The translations under genes and the position numbers were made by a program. The notes under the pieces were generated by a model. It was not told the DNA's origin. It saw nothing but the letters and a program-made list of their open reading frames with translations, and did no database searches. DNA of 64,000 nucleotides from Mycobacterium sp. GA-2829 (GTDB lineage: Bacteria; Actinomycetota; Actinomycetes; Mycobacteriales; Mycobacteriaceae). The stretch covers positions 1 to 64,000 of the forward strand of contig NZ_LQIT01000089.1 in assembly GCF_001499965.1 (NCBI RefSeq), read 5' to 3'. Every line of letters begins with the position of its first letter. Position 1 is the first letter of the stretch. This document shows positions 25,985 to 36,500 of the stretch, one piece after another.

Positions 25985-27250
25985 CTACCGGCCCCGCGGG
26001 GTGCGCTTACCGGTGGGGCGGCTGGGCCTGCTGGTCGGCCGCGACGGTTTGGCGCCGGGCGCCGGCTTCTCGGCGGTCGAGGCCGGGGAGGCAGCGGAAG
26101 CCGTCGAGGTGGCCGAGACCTTCTCCGGCTCGTCGTCGTCCTCGTCGACCACATCGTCGCCCTCGGCGGCGGCCGTGACCGCCGCCGACCTGCCGCCGCG
26201 GCGCTTGAACACCCGGCGGTTGTGGTCGCGCACCAGCTGGGTGCGTTCGCGCAGCGTCACGAGCAGCGGGGTGGCGAAGAAGATCGACGAGTAGGTGCCG
26301 ACGATCACGCCGACCAGCTGCACGAGCGCGAGGTCCATCAGCGTTCCGACACCCAGCAGCCACACCGCGATCACCATCAGCGCGATGATCGGCAGCACCG
26401 AGATCAGGCTGGTGTTGATCGAGCGCATGAACGTCTGGTTGACCGCGAGGTTTGCCTGTTCGGCGAATGTCCGGCGGGTGGTGTGTTCGAAACCGTGGGT
26501 GTTCTCCTCGACCTTGTCGAACACGATGACCGTGTCGTACAGCGAGAAGCCGAGGATCGTGAGCAGGCCGATCACCGTGGCCGGGCTCACCTCGAAGCCC
26601 ACCAACGAGTAGACGCCCGCGGTGACGATGAGGTCGAAGAACAGCGTCGCCATCGCCGCGATCGCCATCCACAGCTCGTAGCGCACACCGATGTAGAGCG
26701 CGGCGAGGACGAGGAACACCGCGAGCGCGATCAGCGCCTTCTTGGTGATCTGGCCGCCCCAGGTCTCCGAGACCGCCGAATCGCTGATGGCCTGTTCGCT
26801 CGGCTGCCCGTTCTCCCCGAAGGGCTTGAAGCGGTCGAACAGTGCGGTGCGCAGTTCGTTGGCCTCGTCGTTGGTCAGGGTCTCCGAGCGGATCTGCACG
26901 GTCGCCGAACTGCCGCTGCCGACCGTGACCACCGATTCGGGCGCCCGGCCGAGGGTGTCGCTGAACACGGTCTCGACCTGGGTGGTCTCGGCGTTGCCGT
27001 TGGCGCCCGCGACCGGCATCGAGACCTTGGTCCCGCCTTCGAAGTCGATGCCGAACGTGAAGCCGCGCAGCAGCATGCTGGCCAGCACGACCAAAACGAT
27101 CACACCGCTGATGGCGTACCACATCTTGCGGCGCCCGATGACCTCGAAGGCGCCGGTACCGGTGTAGAGCCGGACGAAGAACCCATGTTTGGGCGCCGCC
27201 TCGGCGCCCGCCGTCTTGGCGGTGTCGGGGGTCCGCTTGTTCACCACCAT
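25985..27250 (-). CDS. secF: Protein translocase subunit SecF
   Basis: A protein of 421 aa with six membrane segments. Family marks: GIDFEGGTKVSMPV in the first periplasmic loop, then VGFEVSPATVIGLLTILGFS and YDTVIVFDKVEEN in the transmembrane core, with TSLISVLPIIALMVIAVWLLG. A long hydrophilic C-terminal tail rich in Ser, Pro, Lys and Arg (last about 70 residues) extends into the cytoplasm. With SecD it uses the proton gradient to help protein export. Three bases separate it from secD. Confidence 0.95.
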   Translation of the reverse strand: MVVNKRTPDTAKTAGAEAAPKHGFFVRLYTGTGAFEVIGRRKMWYAISGVIVLVVLASMLLRGFTFGIDFEGGTKVSMPVAGANGNAETTQVETVFSDTLGRAPESVVTVGSGSSATVQIRSETLTNDEANELRTALFDRFKPFGENGQPSEQAISDSAVSETWGGQITKKALIALAVFLVLAALYIGVRYELWMAIAAMATLFFDLIVTAGVYSLVGFEVSPATVIGLLTILGFSLYDTVIVFDKVEENTHGFEHTTRRTFAEQANLAVNQTFMRSINTSLISVLPIIALMVIAVWLLGVGTLMDLALVQLVGVIVGTYSSIFFATPLLVTLRERTQLVRDHNRRVFKRRGGRSAAVTAAAEGDDVVDEDDDEPEKVSATSTASAASPASTAEKPAPGAKPSRPTSRPSRPTGKRTPRGR

Positions 27251-27253
27251 TGC

Positions 27254-29035
27254 CTATCCCCGTCCTGCGGTCGCGTGTGCGGCCGCCCGTCGTTCGCGTG
27301 CGATCTGCTGGACCGCGCCCAGGCCGTTGAACGCCGGCTTGGCCGCCCACGTCGTCTTCGACGCCAGGAACACCAGCGGCCAGGTCACCAGGAACACCAC
27401 GACGACGTCGAGGATCGTCGTGAGGCCGAGGGTGAACGCGAAGCCCTTGACCTGGCCGACGGCCAGGAAGTACAGCACCGCCGCGGCCAGGAACGTCACC
27501 GCGTTGCCGGACACGATCGTCTTGCGGGCGCGCGCCCAACCGCGGGGTACCGCGGACCGGAACGAGCGGCCCTCGCGGATCTCGTCCTTGATGCGTTCGA
27601 AGAACACGACGAAGGAGTCCGCGGTGGTGCCGATACCGATGATGAGACCGGCGATACCGGCCAGGTCGAGCGTGTAGTTGATGTAGCGGCCGAGCAGGAC
27701 CAGGATCGCGAACACCATTGCCCCGGCGAGCGCGAGCGACAGGGCGATCAGCACGCCGAGCACGCGGTAATACAGCAGCGAGTACAGCAGCACCGCCGCG
27801 AGCCCGACCGCACCGGCGATCAGACCGGCCTTCAGGGATGCCAGACCCAGCGTCGCCGAGACCGTCTCGGCCTCCGAGGATTCGAACGACAGCGGCAGCG
27901 AACCGTACTTGAGGACGTTGGCGAGTTCGGTCGCCGTCTGCTGGGTGAAGCGTCCGGTGATCTGGGTGCGGCCACCGGGGATGGCCTCCTGGATCTCGGG
28001 GGCGCTGACCACCCGGGAGTCGAGCGTGAACGCGGTCTGCGTGCCCACGTTGGCCGCGGTGAAGTCCGCCCAGATCTTGGCGCCCTCGTCCTTGAACTGC
28101 AGGTCGACGACGTACTCGCCGCGCTGGTTGTCCAGGCCCGAGGAGGCGCTGGCGATCTGCTCACCGCTGAGGATCGACTTGTTCAGCAGGTAGACCGTCT
28201 GCCCGTCGGTCGAGCACGTGATGAGCGGCAGGTTCGGGTCGTCGTTGCCGGCCAGGACGTCGTCCTCGCCGCAGCGGGTGGCCTGGAACTGCAGGGCCAG
28301 CAGCTGGATCGACGGATCGGTGCTCTGGCGCAGCTGCTTCTCGTCGGCGATGCGCTGGGCGAGGTCGGCGCGTTCGTTCGGGGCCTGCGGCGCCGGGGTC
28401 GGATCGGGTGCCGGGGCAGGCGCGGGGGCCGGAGCCGGGGCCGGCTCGGTCGGCGACGGGGCCGGCTGCTGCGGGAACGGCCGAGGCTGCGGTGCGGGCG
28501 CGGGCGCCGGATTCGGGGGCGGCGGCGCCTGCTGCGGCTGACCGGGTCCGGGTTCGGGAACCAGGCCGGGGATGCCCGGGACCGCCGGACCGCCCGGCTG
28601 CGCGGGCGCCTGACCCGGCTGCTGCCCCTGCTCACCCGGTTGCGGCTTGGGCTGGGCGGGCATCGCGTGGACGACGGGGCGGATGTACAGCCGCGCCGTC
28701 TGACCCAGGTTGCGCGCCTCGTTGCCGTCGTTGCCGGGGACCGTGATCACGAGGTTGTCGCCGTCGACGACGACCTCGGAACCCGAGACACCCAGGCCGT
28801 CGACACGCGCGCTGATGATCTGCTGGGCCTGCGCCAGCGACTCCCGGGACGGCGGTGAGCCGTCCGGGGTGCGTGCGGTCAGGGTGACGCGGGTACCGCC
28901 CTGCAGGTCGATTCCGAGCTTCGGTTGCGCTTTCTTGTCCCCGGTCAGGAAGACAAGGAGGAAAGCGCCGACCAGAAGCACCAGGAAGAGCGACAGATAG
29001 CGGGCAGGATGTACCGGCGCCGAAGACGATGCCAC
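27254..29035 (-). CDS. secD: Protein translocase subunit SecD
   Basis: A protein of 593 aa. GIDLQGGTRVTLTAR after the first helix and DLQFKDEGAKIWADFT in the periplasmic domain mark SecD. The core helices are at the C-terminus (LAGIAGLIIGIGTTADSFVV). Between about residues 125 and 215 there is a long Pro/Ala/Gln-rich insertion in the periplasmic P1 domain, longer than in SecD of model bacteria. The gene lies between yajC and secF as part of a conserved secretion operon. Confidence 0.95.
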   Translation of the reverse strand: MASSSAPVHPARYLSLFLVLLVGAFLLVFLTGDKKAQPKLGIDLQGGTRVTLTARTPDGSPPSRESLAQAQQIISARVDGLGVSGSEVVVDGDNLVITVPGNDGNEARNLGQTARLYIRPVVHAMPAQPKPQPGEQGQQPGQAPAQPGGPAVPGIPGLVPEPGPGQPQQAPPPPNPAPAPAPQPRPFPQQPAPSPTEPAPAPAPAPAPAPDPTPAPQAPNERADLAQRIADEKQLRQSTDPSIQLLALQFQATRCGEDDVLAGNDDPNLPLITCSTDGQTVYLLNKSILSGEQIASASSGLDNQRGEYVVDLQFKDEGAKIWADFTAANVGTQTAFTLDSRVVSAPEIQEAIPGGRTQITGRFTQQTATELANVLKYGSLPLSFESSEAETVSATLGLASLKAGLIAGAVGLAAVLLYSLLYYRVLGVLIALSLALAGAMVFAILVLLGRYINYTLDLAGIAGLIIGIGTTADSFVVFFERIKDEIREGRSFRSAVPRGWARARKTIVSGNAVTFLAAAVLYFLAVGQVKGFAFTLGLTTILDVVVVFLVTWPLVFLASKTTWAAKPAFNGLGAVQQIARERRAAAHATAGRG

Positions 29036-29124
29036 GTTGCTTGGGTCCCCTCGGGTTTCAGTTCGTCAGCACCGCAAAGGGTACGTGCGGCCGCTGACGG
29101 ATTGGCTGTCAGTCTCCCTGTGGG

Positions 29125-29478
29125 TCAGTCCCGCTTGGACCGGTCGGGGTCGGCACCGGTCTCGGCGACCGGGCTGTCGAAGACCTCGGTGGCCGGCGAA
29201 TCGTCGGTGTCGAGGGCGTCGGCCGGCTCGATCTTGTCCCGCACGGCGAGCTTCATCCAGGTGGTGACCACGCCGGGGGCGATCTCCAGGTCGACGTTGT
29301 CGTCGGTGATGCCGGTGATGGTGCCCTGCAGGCCGGAGGTGGTGTGGACGCGGTCGCCGATCTGCAGCGAGTTGTGCAGATCGATGGTGGCCTGCATGGC
29401 CTTCTTCTGACGCCGCGAGGCGAAGAACATGAACGCGCCCATGATGATGAGCAGGGGTAGGAATACGACCAGATCCAT
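29125..29478 (-). CDS. yajC: Preprotein translocase accessory subunit YajC
   Basis: A protein of 117 aa from the ATG at 29478; a longer frame is open upstream but the first membrane helix starts exactly here (MDLVVFLPLLIIMGAFMFF). RRQKKAMQATIDLHNSLQIG and the GDRVHTTSGLQGTITGI core are the YajC signature. It is a single-pass partner of SecDF. The C-terminal 40 residues are acidic and variable. First gene of yajC-secD-secF. Confidence 0.93.
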   Translation of the reverse strand: MDLVVFLPLLIIMGAFMFFASRRQKKAMQATIDLHNSLQIGDRVHTTSGLQGTITGITDDNVDLEIAPGVVTTWMKLAVRDKIEPADALDTDDSPATEVFDSPVAETGADPDRSKRD

Positions 29479-29781
29479 AACAGCAAGCGTCTTTCGTTTC
29501 GAGGTATTCGCGGTCACGGCACCGTTCATCCCCCCGGAAAACAGGCGCCTCGTAGTTGACCAGTGTGCCATCCACCGCCTCCGCACCGGACATGCCGTCG
29601 CGAGCGAACCCGCGCACCAGGCCGTCGTCCACGGAAATCGCACAATTCGCGGCCCGGGACTGCGCAATCGATGGCGAAGCCGCGTCGCGACGGTCGTTTC
29701 CCGCCGCAGATCATTGCCGCGCCGACTAGGCTCATTGCTGCGCGATCCGCCGCGACCCCATTTCGATGCAGGAGTTTTCAC

Positions 29782-31122
29782 GTGAGCACCCTCGAGCAGA
29801 GCCGCCACCTCGCCACGGCCATTCCCGGCCCGAAGTCGCAGCAGCTCATCGACCGCAAGGCGGCCGCCGTATCGCGCGGTGTCGGCACCACGATGCCGGT
29901 CTACGCGGCGCGTGCGCAGGGTGGAATCGTCGAGGACGTCGACGGCAACCGGCTCATCGATCTCGGATCGGGTATCGCGGTCACGACCATCGGCAACGCG
30001 TCACCGCGGGTGGTCGAGGCGGTCGGCGCCCAGGCCGCGCAGTTCACCCACACCTGCTTCATGGTCACGCCCTATGAGGGGTATGTCGCCGTCGCCGAGG
30101 CGCTGAACCGGCTCACCCCCGGCAGCGGGGACAAACGGTCGGCGCTGTTCAACTCCGGGTCCGAGGCGGTGGAGAACGCGATCAAGATCGCGCGGTCGTA
30201 CACCGGCAGGTCGGCGGTGGTGTCCTTCGACCACGCCTACCACGGCCGCACCAACCTCACGATGGCGCTGACCGCCAAGGTGATGCCCTACAAGCACGGC
30301 TTCGGCCCGTTCGCGCCGGAGATCTACCGCGCTCCCCTGTCCTATCCCTTCCGCGACGCCGAGTTCGGCAAGGAACTCGCCACCGACGGTGAGCTGGCCG
30401 CGCGCCGCGCGATCGACGTGATCGACAAACAGGTCGGCGCGGGCAACCTGGCCGCGGTGATCATCGAGCCGATCCAGGGCGAGGGCGGGTTCATCGTGCC
30501 CGCCGAGGGCTTCCTGCCCACCCTGCTCGACTGGTGCCGCCGCAACGAGGTGGTGTTCATCGCCGACGAGGTGCAGACCGGATTCGCCCGCACCGGCCGG
30601 ATGTTCGCGTGCGAACACGAAGGCATCGAACCCGACCTGATCGTCACCGCCAAGGGCATCGCCGACGGTATGCCGCTGTCGGCGGTCACCGGGCGCGCCG
30701 AGATCATGGACGCCCCGCACGTCTCCGGCCTCGGCGGCACCTACGGCGGCAACCCCGTCGCCTGCGCCGCGGCACTGGCCACCATCGAGACCATCGAATC
30801 CGAGGGCATGGTCGAGCGGGCGGCGGCGATCGAGACCCTGATGAAGGACCGGCTGGGCCGGCTGCAGGCCGAGGACGACCGCATCGGTGACATCCGCGGG
30901 CGCGGCGCGATGATCGCCGTCGAACTCGTCAAACCGGGCACCACCGAACCCGACGCCGACCTGGCCAAGGCGCTCGCCGCAGGTGCGCACGCCGCGGGCG
31001 TCATCGTCCTGACGTGCGGCACCTACGGCAACGTGCTGCGCTTCCTGCCGCCGCTGGCCATCAGCGATGACCTGCTCAACGAGGGCCTCGACGTGCTGGC
31101 CCTCCTCCTGCGCGACCTCTGA
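29782..31122 (+). CDS. gabT: 4-aminobutyrate aminotransferase
   Basis: A protein of 446 aa from the GTG at 29782, which has AGGAG 7 bases upstream; codons further upstream are not coding-like. PLP-dependent class III aminotransferase: SGSEAVENAIKIARSYTGR, FDHAYHGRTNLTMALT, and the lysine region VVFIADEVQTGFARTGRMFA and LIVTAKGIADGMPLSAVTGR (PLP lysine in TAKG). It transfers the amino group of GABA to 2-oxoglutarate, giving succinate semialdehyde. An aldehyde dehydrogenase follows 19 bases later and probably oxidises the product. Confidence 0.93.
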   Translation: MSTLEQSRHLATAIPGPKSQQLIDRKAAAVSRGVGTTMPVYAARAQGGIVEDVDGNRLIDLGSGIAVTTIGNASPRVVEAVGAQAAQFTHTCFMVTPYEGYVAVAEALNRLTPGSGDKRSALFNSGSEAVENAIKIARSYTGRSAVVSFDHAYHGRTNLTMALTAKVMPYKHGFGPFAPEIYRAPLSYPFRDAEFGKELATDGELAARRAIDVIDKQVGAGNLAAVIIEPIQGEGGFIVPAEGFLPTLLDWCRRNEVVFIADEVQTGFARTGRMFACEHEGIEPDLIVTAKGIADGMPLSAVTGRAEIMDAPHVSGLGGTYGGNPVACAAALATIETIESEGMVERAAAIETLMKDRLGRLQAEDDRIGDIRGRGAMIAVELVKPGTTEPDADLAKALAAGAHAAGVIVLTCGTYGNVLRFLPPLAISDDLLNEGLDVLALLLRDL

Positions 31123-31141
31123 CAGACAAGGAGCCCACTGC

Positions 31142-32575
31142 ATGACAACGGTCAAGAACTTCATCGGCGGCGAACTGGTCGATTCGGTCAGCGGGGCCAC
31201 CATGCCGCTGGTCGACCCCAGCACCGGGGAGCAGTACGGCACCGCCCCGGTGTCCAACGAGCAGGACATCGACAACGCCTATGGGGCTGCGTCGACGGCT
31301 TTCAAGGAGTGGAAGCGCACGACGCCGGCCCAGCGGCAGAAGGCGCTGCTCGACTTCGCCGACGAGGTGGAGAAGGCGGCCGAGGACCTGGTCGCCGCCG
31401 AGGGCCGCAACACCGGTAAGCCCAACCACGTGACCATGGCCGAGGAGATCCCGCCCATGGTCGACCAGATCCGGTTCTTCGCAGGCGCGGCGCGTGTTCT
31501 GGAGGGCAAGTCCGCCGGGGAGTACATGGAGAACCACACGTCGTGGATCCGCAGGGAGCCGGTCGGCGTCGTCGGGCAGGTGGCGCCGTGGAACTACCCG
31601 ATGATGATGGCGATCTGGAAGATCTGCCCGGCGATCGCGGCGGGCAACACCGTCGTCATCAAACCGAGCGACACCACCCCGGTCACCACGGTGATGCTGG
31701 CCGAACTGGCCGCCAAGCACCTGCCGCCGGGGGTGCTCAACGTCGTCACCGGCGACCGGGTGACCGGCGCCAACCTGGTGGCCCACCCCACGCCGGAGAT
31801 GGTCGCGATCACCGGATCGGTCGCGGCGGGTCGCGCGGTCGCGGTCAGTGCGGGCGGCAACCTCAAGCGCACCCACCTCGAGCTCGGCGGTAAAGCCCCG
31901 GTGATCGTGTTCGACGACGCCGACATCGCCGCGGCCGCCGAGGGGATCGCGACGGCCGGCTACTTCAACGCCGGTCAGGACTGCACGGCGGCGACGCGGG
32001 TGCTCGCCCCCGCGCGGATCGCCTCCGACCTCACCGATGCGCTCGCCGAACAGGCCAAGGCCGCGACGACGACCTTCGGCAAGCCGGCCGACGACGAGGA
32101 CGCCTGGGTGCCGCCGGTCAACAACGCCAACCAGCTCGACCGCGTGCTGAGCTTCTTCGAGGACGTGCCCTCGCACGCCAAGGTCGCGGTCGGCGGAAAC
32201 CGCCAGGGCGACAAGGGTTTCTACGTCGAGCCGACCGTGGTGGGCGGGCTGCTGCAGGACGACCGGATGATCCAGCAGGAGATCTTCGGACCGGTGATCA
32301 CCGTGCAGAGCTTCTCCGACGAGGACGAGGCGATCGCGTGGGCAAACGGTGTGGAGTACGGGCTGGCGTCATCGGTGTGGACCAGGGACGTGTCCCGGGC
32401 GCTGCGGGTCTCGGCGGCGCTGGACTTCGGCTGCGTGTGGATCAACACCCACATCCCGCTTGTGGCCGAGATGCCGCACGGCGGCTACAAGTCGTCGGGC
32501 CACGGTAAGGATCTGTCGATGTACGGGTTGGAGGACTACACCCGCATCAAGCACGTCATGGCCTACATCGGCTGA
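31142..32575 (+). CDS. NAD-dependent aldehyde dehydrogenase (gamma-aminobutyraldehyde dehydrogenase type)
   Basis: A protein of 477 aa from the ATG at 31142 with an AAGGAG ribosome site. Aldehyde dehydrogenase landmarks: GQVAPWNYPMMMAIWKICPA, LELGGKAPVIVFDDAD with the general base Glu, and GYFNAGQDCTAATRVL with the catalytic Cys. The GQDCTA variant is typical of 4-aminobutanal dehydrogenases (PatD), although succinate semialdehyde is also possible next to gabT. Together the two genes would carry putrescine- or GABA-derived carbon to succinate. A strong hairpin follows. Confidence 0.87.
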   Translation: MTTVKNFIGGELVDSVSGATMPLVDPSTGEQYGTAPVSNEQDIDNAYGAASTAFKEWKRTTPAQRQKALLDFADEVEKAAEDLVAAEGRNTGKPNHVTMAEEIPPMVDQIRFFAGAARVLEGKSAGEYMENHTSWIRREPVGVVGQVAPWNYPMMMAIWKICPAIAAGNTVVIKPSDTTPVTTVMLAELAAKHLPPGVLNVVTGDRVTGANLVAHPTPEMVAITGSVAAGRAVAVSAGGNLKRTHLELGGKAPVIVFDDADIAAAAEGIATAGYFNAGQDCTAATRVLAPARIASDLTDALAEQAKAATTTFGKPADDEDAWVPPVNNANQLDRVLSFFEDVPSHAKVAVGGNRQGDKGFYVEPTVVGGLLQDDRMIQQEIFGPVITVQSFSDEDEAIAWANGVEYGLASSVWTRDVSRALRVSAALDFGCVWINTHIPLVAEMPHGGYKSSGHGKDLSMYGLEDYTRIKHVMAYIG

Positions 32576-32587
32576 GTCGCGAAAGCC

Positions 32588-32633
32588 GAGATCCCGGTCG
32601 CCACCCCTCGGGTTCCCCGGCGACCGGGATCTC
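32588..32633. terminator. Bidirectional hairpin terminator
   Basis: Perfect 15-base arms (GAGATCCCGGTCGCC and complement) around a 16-base loop, in the gap between two convergent genes (aldehyde dehydrogenase and membrane protein). It can serve both. Confidence 0.85.
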
Positions 32634-32658
32634 CTGCGGCCCTCACACGAGGTGCCCC

Positions 32659-33372
32659 TCAGTGATTGACCAGGGTGCGGCCGCGGCCGCCGCGGTGGAA
32701 CATGTCCCGCAGCCCGCGCCGGCGCTTGACCGGCTGCTGCTGCGGGGCCATCACCTCGGTCGGCGCGTTGGCCGCGACGGGCGCCGCGGGATGCGGCCCG
32801 GTGTGCGCGACCGGCTGCGGGCCGGTGTGGGTCACCGGAGCGGCGACATGCTCATCGGTGGTCAGCGGGCGCCGCGCGTACTCGACGTCGCGGACGCTGC
32901 GCACCGTCAAACGGCCGAGCGCCAGCGCACCGAGGAACACGATCAGCGCACCGAGGCCGTAGAAGTAGGTCAGCTCCAGCCACACCCGCTTGGTGTCGGC
33001 CGCGGCGACGGGCGTGCCCGCCTGACCCAAGCCGAGCGGACCGGCCAGCGCTCGACCGACCACGAACCAGGCCCCGGACGCGACGGCCAGCCAGCTGCCG
33101 AGCACGGCCGTGGCACGGTTGCGCGAGGTCAGCAGCAGCAGACCGCCGACGACGGCCACCGCGCCGGGCAGCACTTCCAGCCAGCCCCTACCTGTGGTCC
33201 ACGTCCACGGTTGATCCGGCGTGAACGCGAAGTCGAAATACGGCCCGACGAACGGGATGAGCGCACCCCACAGGCCGAGCAGGACGAGTAGGAATCCGCT
33301 GGCCGCGCCGCGGCTCCTGGGGATCCTCATGCGGCCGCCGCGAGGGCGGTCTGCGCGCTCAGAACCGATCAT
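32659..33372 (-). CDS. Four-helix membrane protein, unknown function
   Basis: A protein of 237 aa with four hydrophobic segments (GFLLVLLGLWGALIPF; LPGAVAVVGGLLLL; WLAVASGAWFVVG; YGLGALIVFLGALALG). A cytoplasmic tail follows with a short repeat (THTGPQPVAHTGPHPAAP) and a basic end (KRRRGLRDMF). The pattern resembles many actinobacterial integral membrane proteins, but I cannot name a family. It is divergent from the carboxylic acid reductase gene and they share a 199-base promoter region. Confidence 0.75.
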   Translation of the reverse strand: MIGSERADRPRGGRMRIPRSRGAASGFLLVLLGLWGALIPFVGPYFDFAFTPDQPWTWTTGRGWLEVLPGAVAVVGGLLLLTSRNRATAVLGSWLAVASGAWFVVGRALAGPLGLGQAGTPVAAADTKRVWLELTYFYGLGALIVFLGALALGRLTVRSVRDVEYARRPLTTDEHVAAPVTHTGPQPVAHTGPHPAAPVAANAPTEVMAPQQQPVKRRRGLRDMFHRGGRGRTLVNH

Positions 33373-33453
33373 TGTTGCCTCCTATGTCGTGGGCCTCGGG
33401 TACCCGACTGCGCACCGGTGTAACCCGACCACCTCGGGCCGATTCACAGCCGG

Positions 33454-33496
33454 CTGACAGGTTTCGGCCAGCCAGGAATACGATTAGTTTGACTAA
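33454..33496 (+). promoter_or_regulatory. Candidate promoter and operator of the car gene
   Basis: A possible -35 (CTGACA at 33454-33459) and -10 (TACGAT at 33479-33484), with a long 19-base spacer. An inverted repeat, TTAGT-TTG-ACTAA at 33484-33496, overlaps the downstream edge of the -10. A repressor bound there would block transcription. The repressor gene is not in sight, so the proposal is tentative. Confidence 0.35.
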
Positions 33497-33571
33497 CGTA
33501 GTAAAAGTCAGGCGCAGCGTCGCGCCGCCGATTCCTTTGATTGCCTATCCCCAATTGTGTGAAGGATCTTG

Positions 33572-36500
33572 ATGTCCATCCAGACCCGCGAAGCGCGACT
33601 CGAACGTCGCGTCGAGGACCTGTACGCCACCGACGAACAGTTCGCCGCCGCACGCCCCGACGAGGACGTCGCCCGCGCCATCGAAGCCCCCGACCTTTCG
33701 CTGCCCGAGATCATGCGGACGGTGCTCGACGGTTACGCCGACCGCCCCGCGCTCGGCGAACGCGCAGTGCAGTTCGTCGCCGATCCGGCGACCGGCCGCA
33801 CAACGGCTCAGCTGCTCCCCCGCTTCGACACCATCTCCTACCGCGAGCTGTCCGACCGCGTCACCGCACTCGCCGCCGCGCTCACCACCGACGGCGTGCG
33901 TCACGGCGACCGCGTCGCCATCCTCGGCTTCAGCAGCACCGACTACACCACCGTCGACATGGCGCTGACCTACACGGGCGCGGTCGCGGTACCGCTGCAG
34001 ACCAGCGCACCGGTCACCCAGCTGCGCCCCATCGCCGCGGAGACCGAACCGGTCGCGATCGCCTCGAGCGTCGACTTCCTCGACGACGCCGTCGAACTCG
34101 GGCTGACCGGCCACCCCGTCGGGCGCGTGGTCGTCTTCGACTACCGCGCCGAAGTCGACGACCACCGTGCGGTAGTCGAGGCCGCGACCTCTCGGCTCGC
34201 CGGCGCCGGGGTCGTGGTCGAGACCCTTCCCGACGTTCTGACCCGGGGCCGCGCGCTGCCCGCACCGCAGCCGTACGTCGCCGACGGCGACGACGCCGAC
34301 ACCCTCGCGCTGCTCATCTACACCTCCGGAAGCACCGGCACCCCCAAAGGCGCGATGTACCTGCGCAAGATCGTCGCCGGATCGTGGCGGCGGTCCGCAC
34401 TCGCGCAGTGGGGCGGTGGTGAGCCGCTGCCCTCGATCACGCTCAACTTCATGCCGATGAGCCACATGATGGCGCGCGGGGGCCTGTACGCCACCCTGGG
34501 CGCCGGCGGCACCGCGTATTTCGCTGCGCGCAGCGATCTTTCGACCCTGCTCGAGGATCTCGTGCTGGTTCGGCCCACGCAGATGAGCTTCGTGCCGCGG
34601 ATCTGGGACATGATCTTCGCCGAGTTCGGCAGGGAGGTGGACCGCCGCATCGGCGAGGGTGCCGACGCGCAGGCCGCCGAGGCCGAGGTGCTGGACCACC
34701 TGCGCCAGCACGTGCTCGGCGGACGGTACGTCTCGGCCGCCACCGGTTCGGCGCCGATGTCGGCGGACATGAAGGCGTTCGTCGAGACGCTGCTCGACAT
34801 GCACCTCGTCGACGGCTACGGGTCCACCGAGGCCGGCGCGATCTTCGTCGACGGTCAGGTGGCGCGGCCGCCGATCACCGACTACAAACTGGTCGACGTG
34901 CCCGACCTCGGCTACTTCCGCACCGACCGGCCGCATCCGCGTGGTGAGCTGCTGATCAAGTCCGAGACCATGTTCCCGGGTTACTACAAGCGGCCCGAAA
35001 CCACCGCGGAGGTCTTCGATGCCGACGGTTACTACCGCACCGGCGACATCGTGGCCGAGACCGGACCGGATCAGCTGGTCTACCTCGACCGCCGCAACAA
35101 CGTCTTGAAGCTGTCGCAGGGCGAGTTCGTCACCGTCGCCAAACTCGAGGCCGTGTTCGGCGACAGCCCGCTGGTGAGACAGATCTACGTGTACGGCAAC
35201 AGCGCCCGGTCCTACCTGCTGGCCGTCGTCGTGCCCACCGAGGAGGCGCTCATCCGCTTCGCGAGTGAGGCACTGAAGTCCGCGATCACCGACTCCCTGC
35301 AGGAGGTCGCCAAGACCGCGGATCTGCAGTCCTACGAGATCCCCCGCGACTTCATCGTCGAGACCACGCCGTTCACGCTGGAGAACGGCCTGCTCACCGG
35401 GATCCGCAAGCTGGCGCGGCCGAAGCTCAAGGAGCGCTACGGCGAAACGCTGGAACAGCTCTACACCGAGCTGGCCGACAGCCAGGCCAGCGAGCTGCGC
35501 GAACTGCGTCTTAACGGTGTGGATCATCCGGTCCTCGAGACGCTCAGCCGAGCGGCGGGCGCACTGCTCGGTGCGGCCTCGGCCGACCTGCAGCCCGGCG
35601 CCCACTTCACCGACCTCGGCGGAGACTCGTTGTCGGCGTTGACGTTCGGCAACCTGCTGACCGAGATCTACGGCGTCGAGGTGCCCGTCGGCGTCATCGT
35701 CAGCCCGGCCAACGATCTCGCGGCACTGGCCGCCTACATCGAGGCCGCCCGCCAACCCGGCGTGAAGAGGCCGACCTACGCCGCGGTGCACGGCCGCGAT
35801 GCGACCGAGGTGCACGCCGCCGACCTCACCCTCGACAAGTTCATCGACGCCGAAACGCTGGGCGCCGCAACGCAGATCCCGGGCCCGGTCTCCGAGGTGC
35901 GCACCGTGCTGGTCACCGGCGTGACCGGCTTCCTCGGGCGCTACCTGGCCTTGGACTGGCTGGAGCGGATGTCGCTGGTCGACGGCAAGGTCATCTGCCT
36001 GGTCCGCGCCAAAGATGATGCGGCCGCCCGCAAGCGTCTCGACGACACCTTCGACAGCGGTGATCCGGCGTTGCTCGCGCACTACCGCGAGCTGGCCGCC
36101 GACCACCTCGAGGTGCTCGCCGGCGACAAGGGCGAACCGAATCTCGGACTGGCGCAGGACGTCTGGCAGCGTCTCGCCGACACCGTCGACCTGATCGTCG
36201 ATCCGGCGGCGCTGGTCAACCACGTGTTGCCCTACAGCCAGCTGTTCGGGCCCAATGTGGTGGGCACCGCCGAGCTGATCCGGCTCGCGCTGACCACCCG
36301 CATCAAACCGTTCACCTACGTGTCGACGATCGGGGTGGGCGCCGGCATCGAACCCGGCCGCTTCACCGAGGACGACGACATCCGCGTGGCCAGCGCGAGT
36401 CGAATCGTCGACGACAACCCCACCACCGGGTACGCCAACGGGTACGGCAACAGCAAGTGGGCCGGTGAGGTGCTGCTGCGGGAGGCGCACGAGCTGTGCG

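Noticed and set aside
28380..28670. Tandem DNA repeat within secD
   Set aside because: The repetition comes from Pro/Ala/Gln codons in a low-complexity protein stretch. Units are irregular, so it is not a true repeat array.
24590..28858. 1422-codon plus-strand open frame
   Set aside because: It lies antisense to the Rv2585c-like lipoprotein, secF and secD, and its translation is low-complexity Arg/Gly/Asp/Val. It is a high-GC shadow frame.
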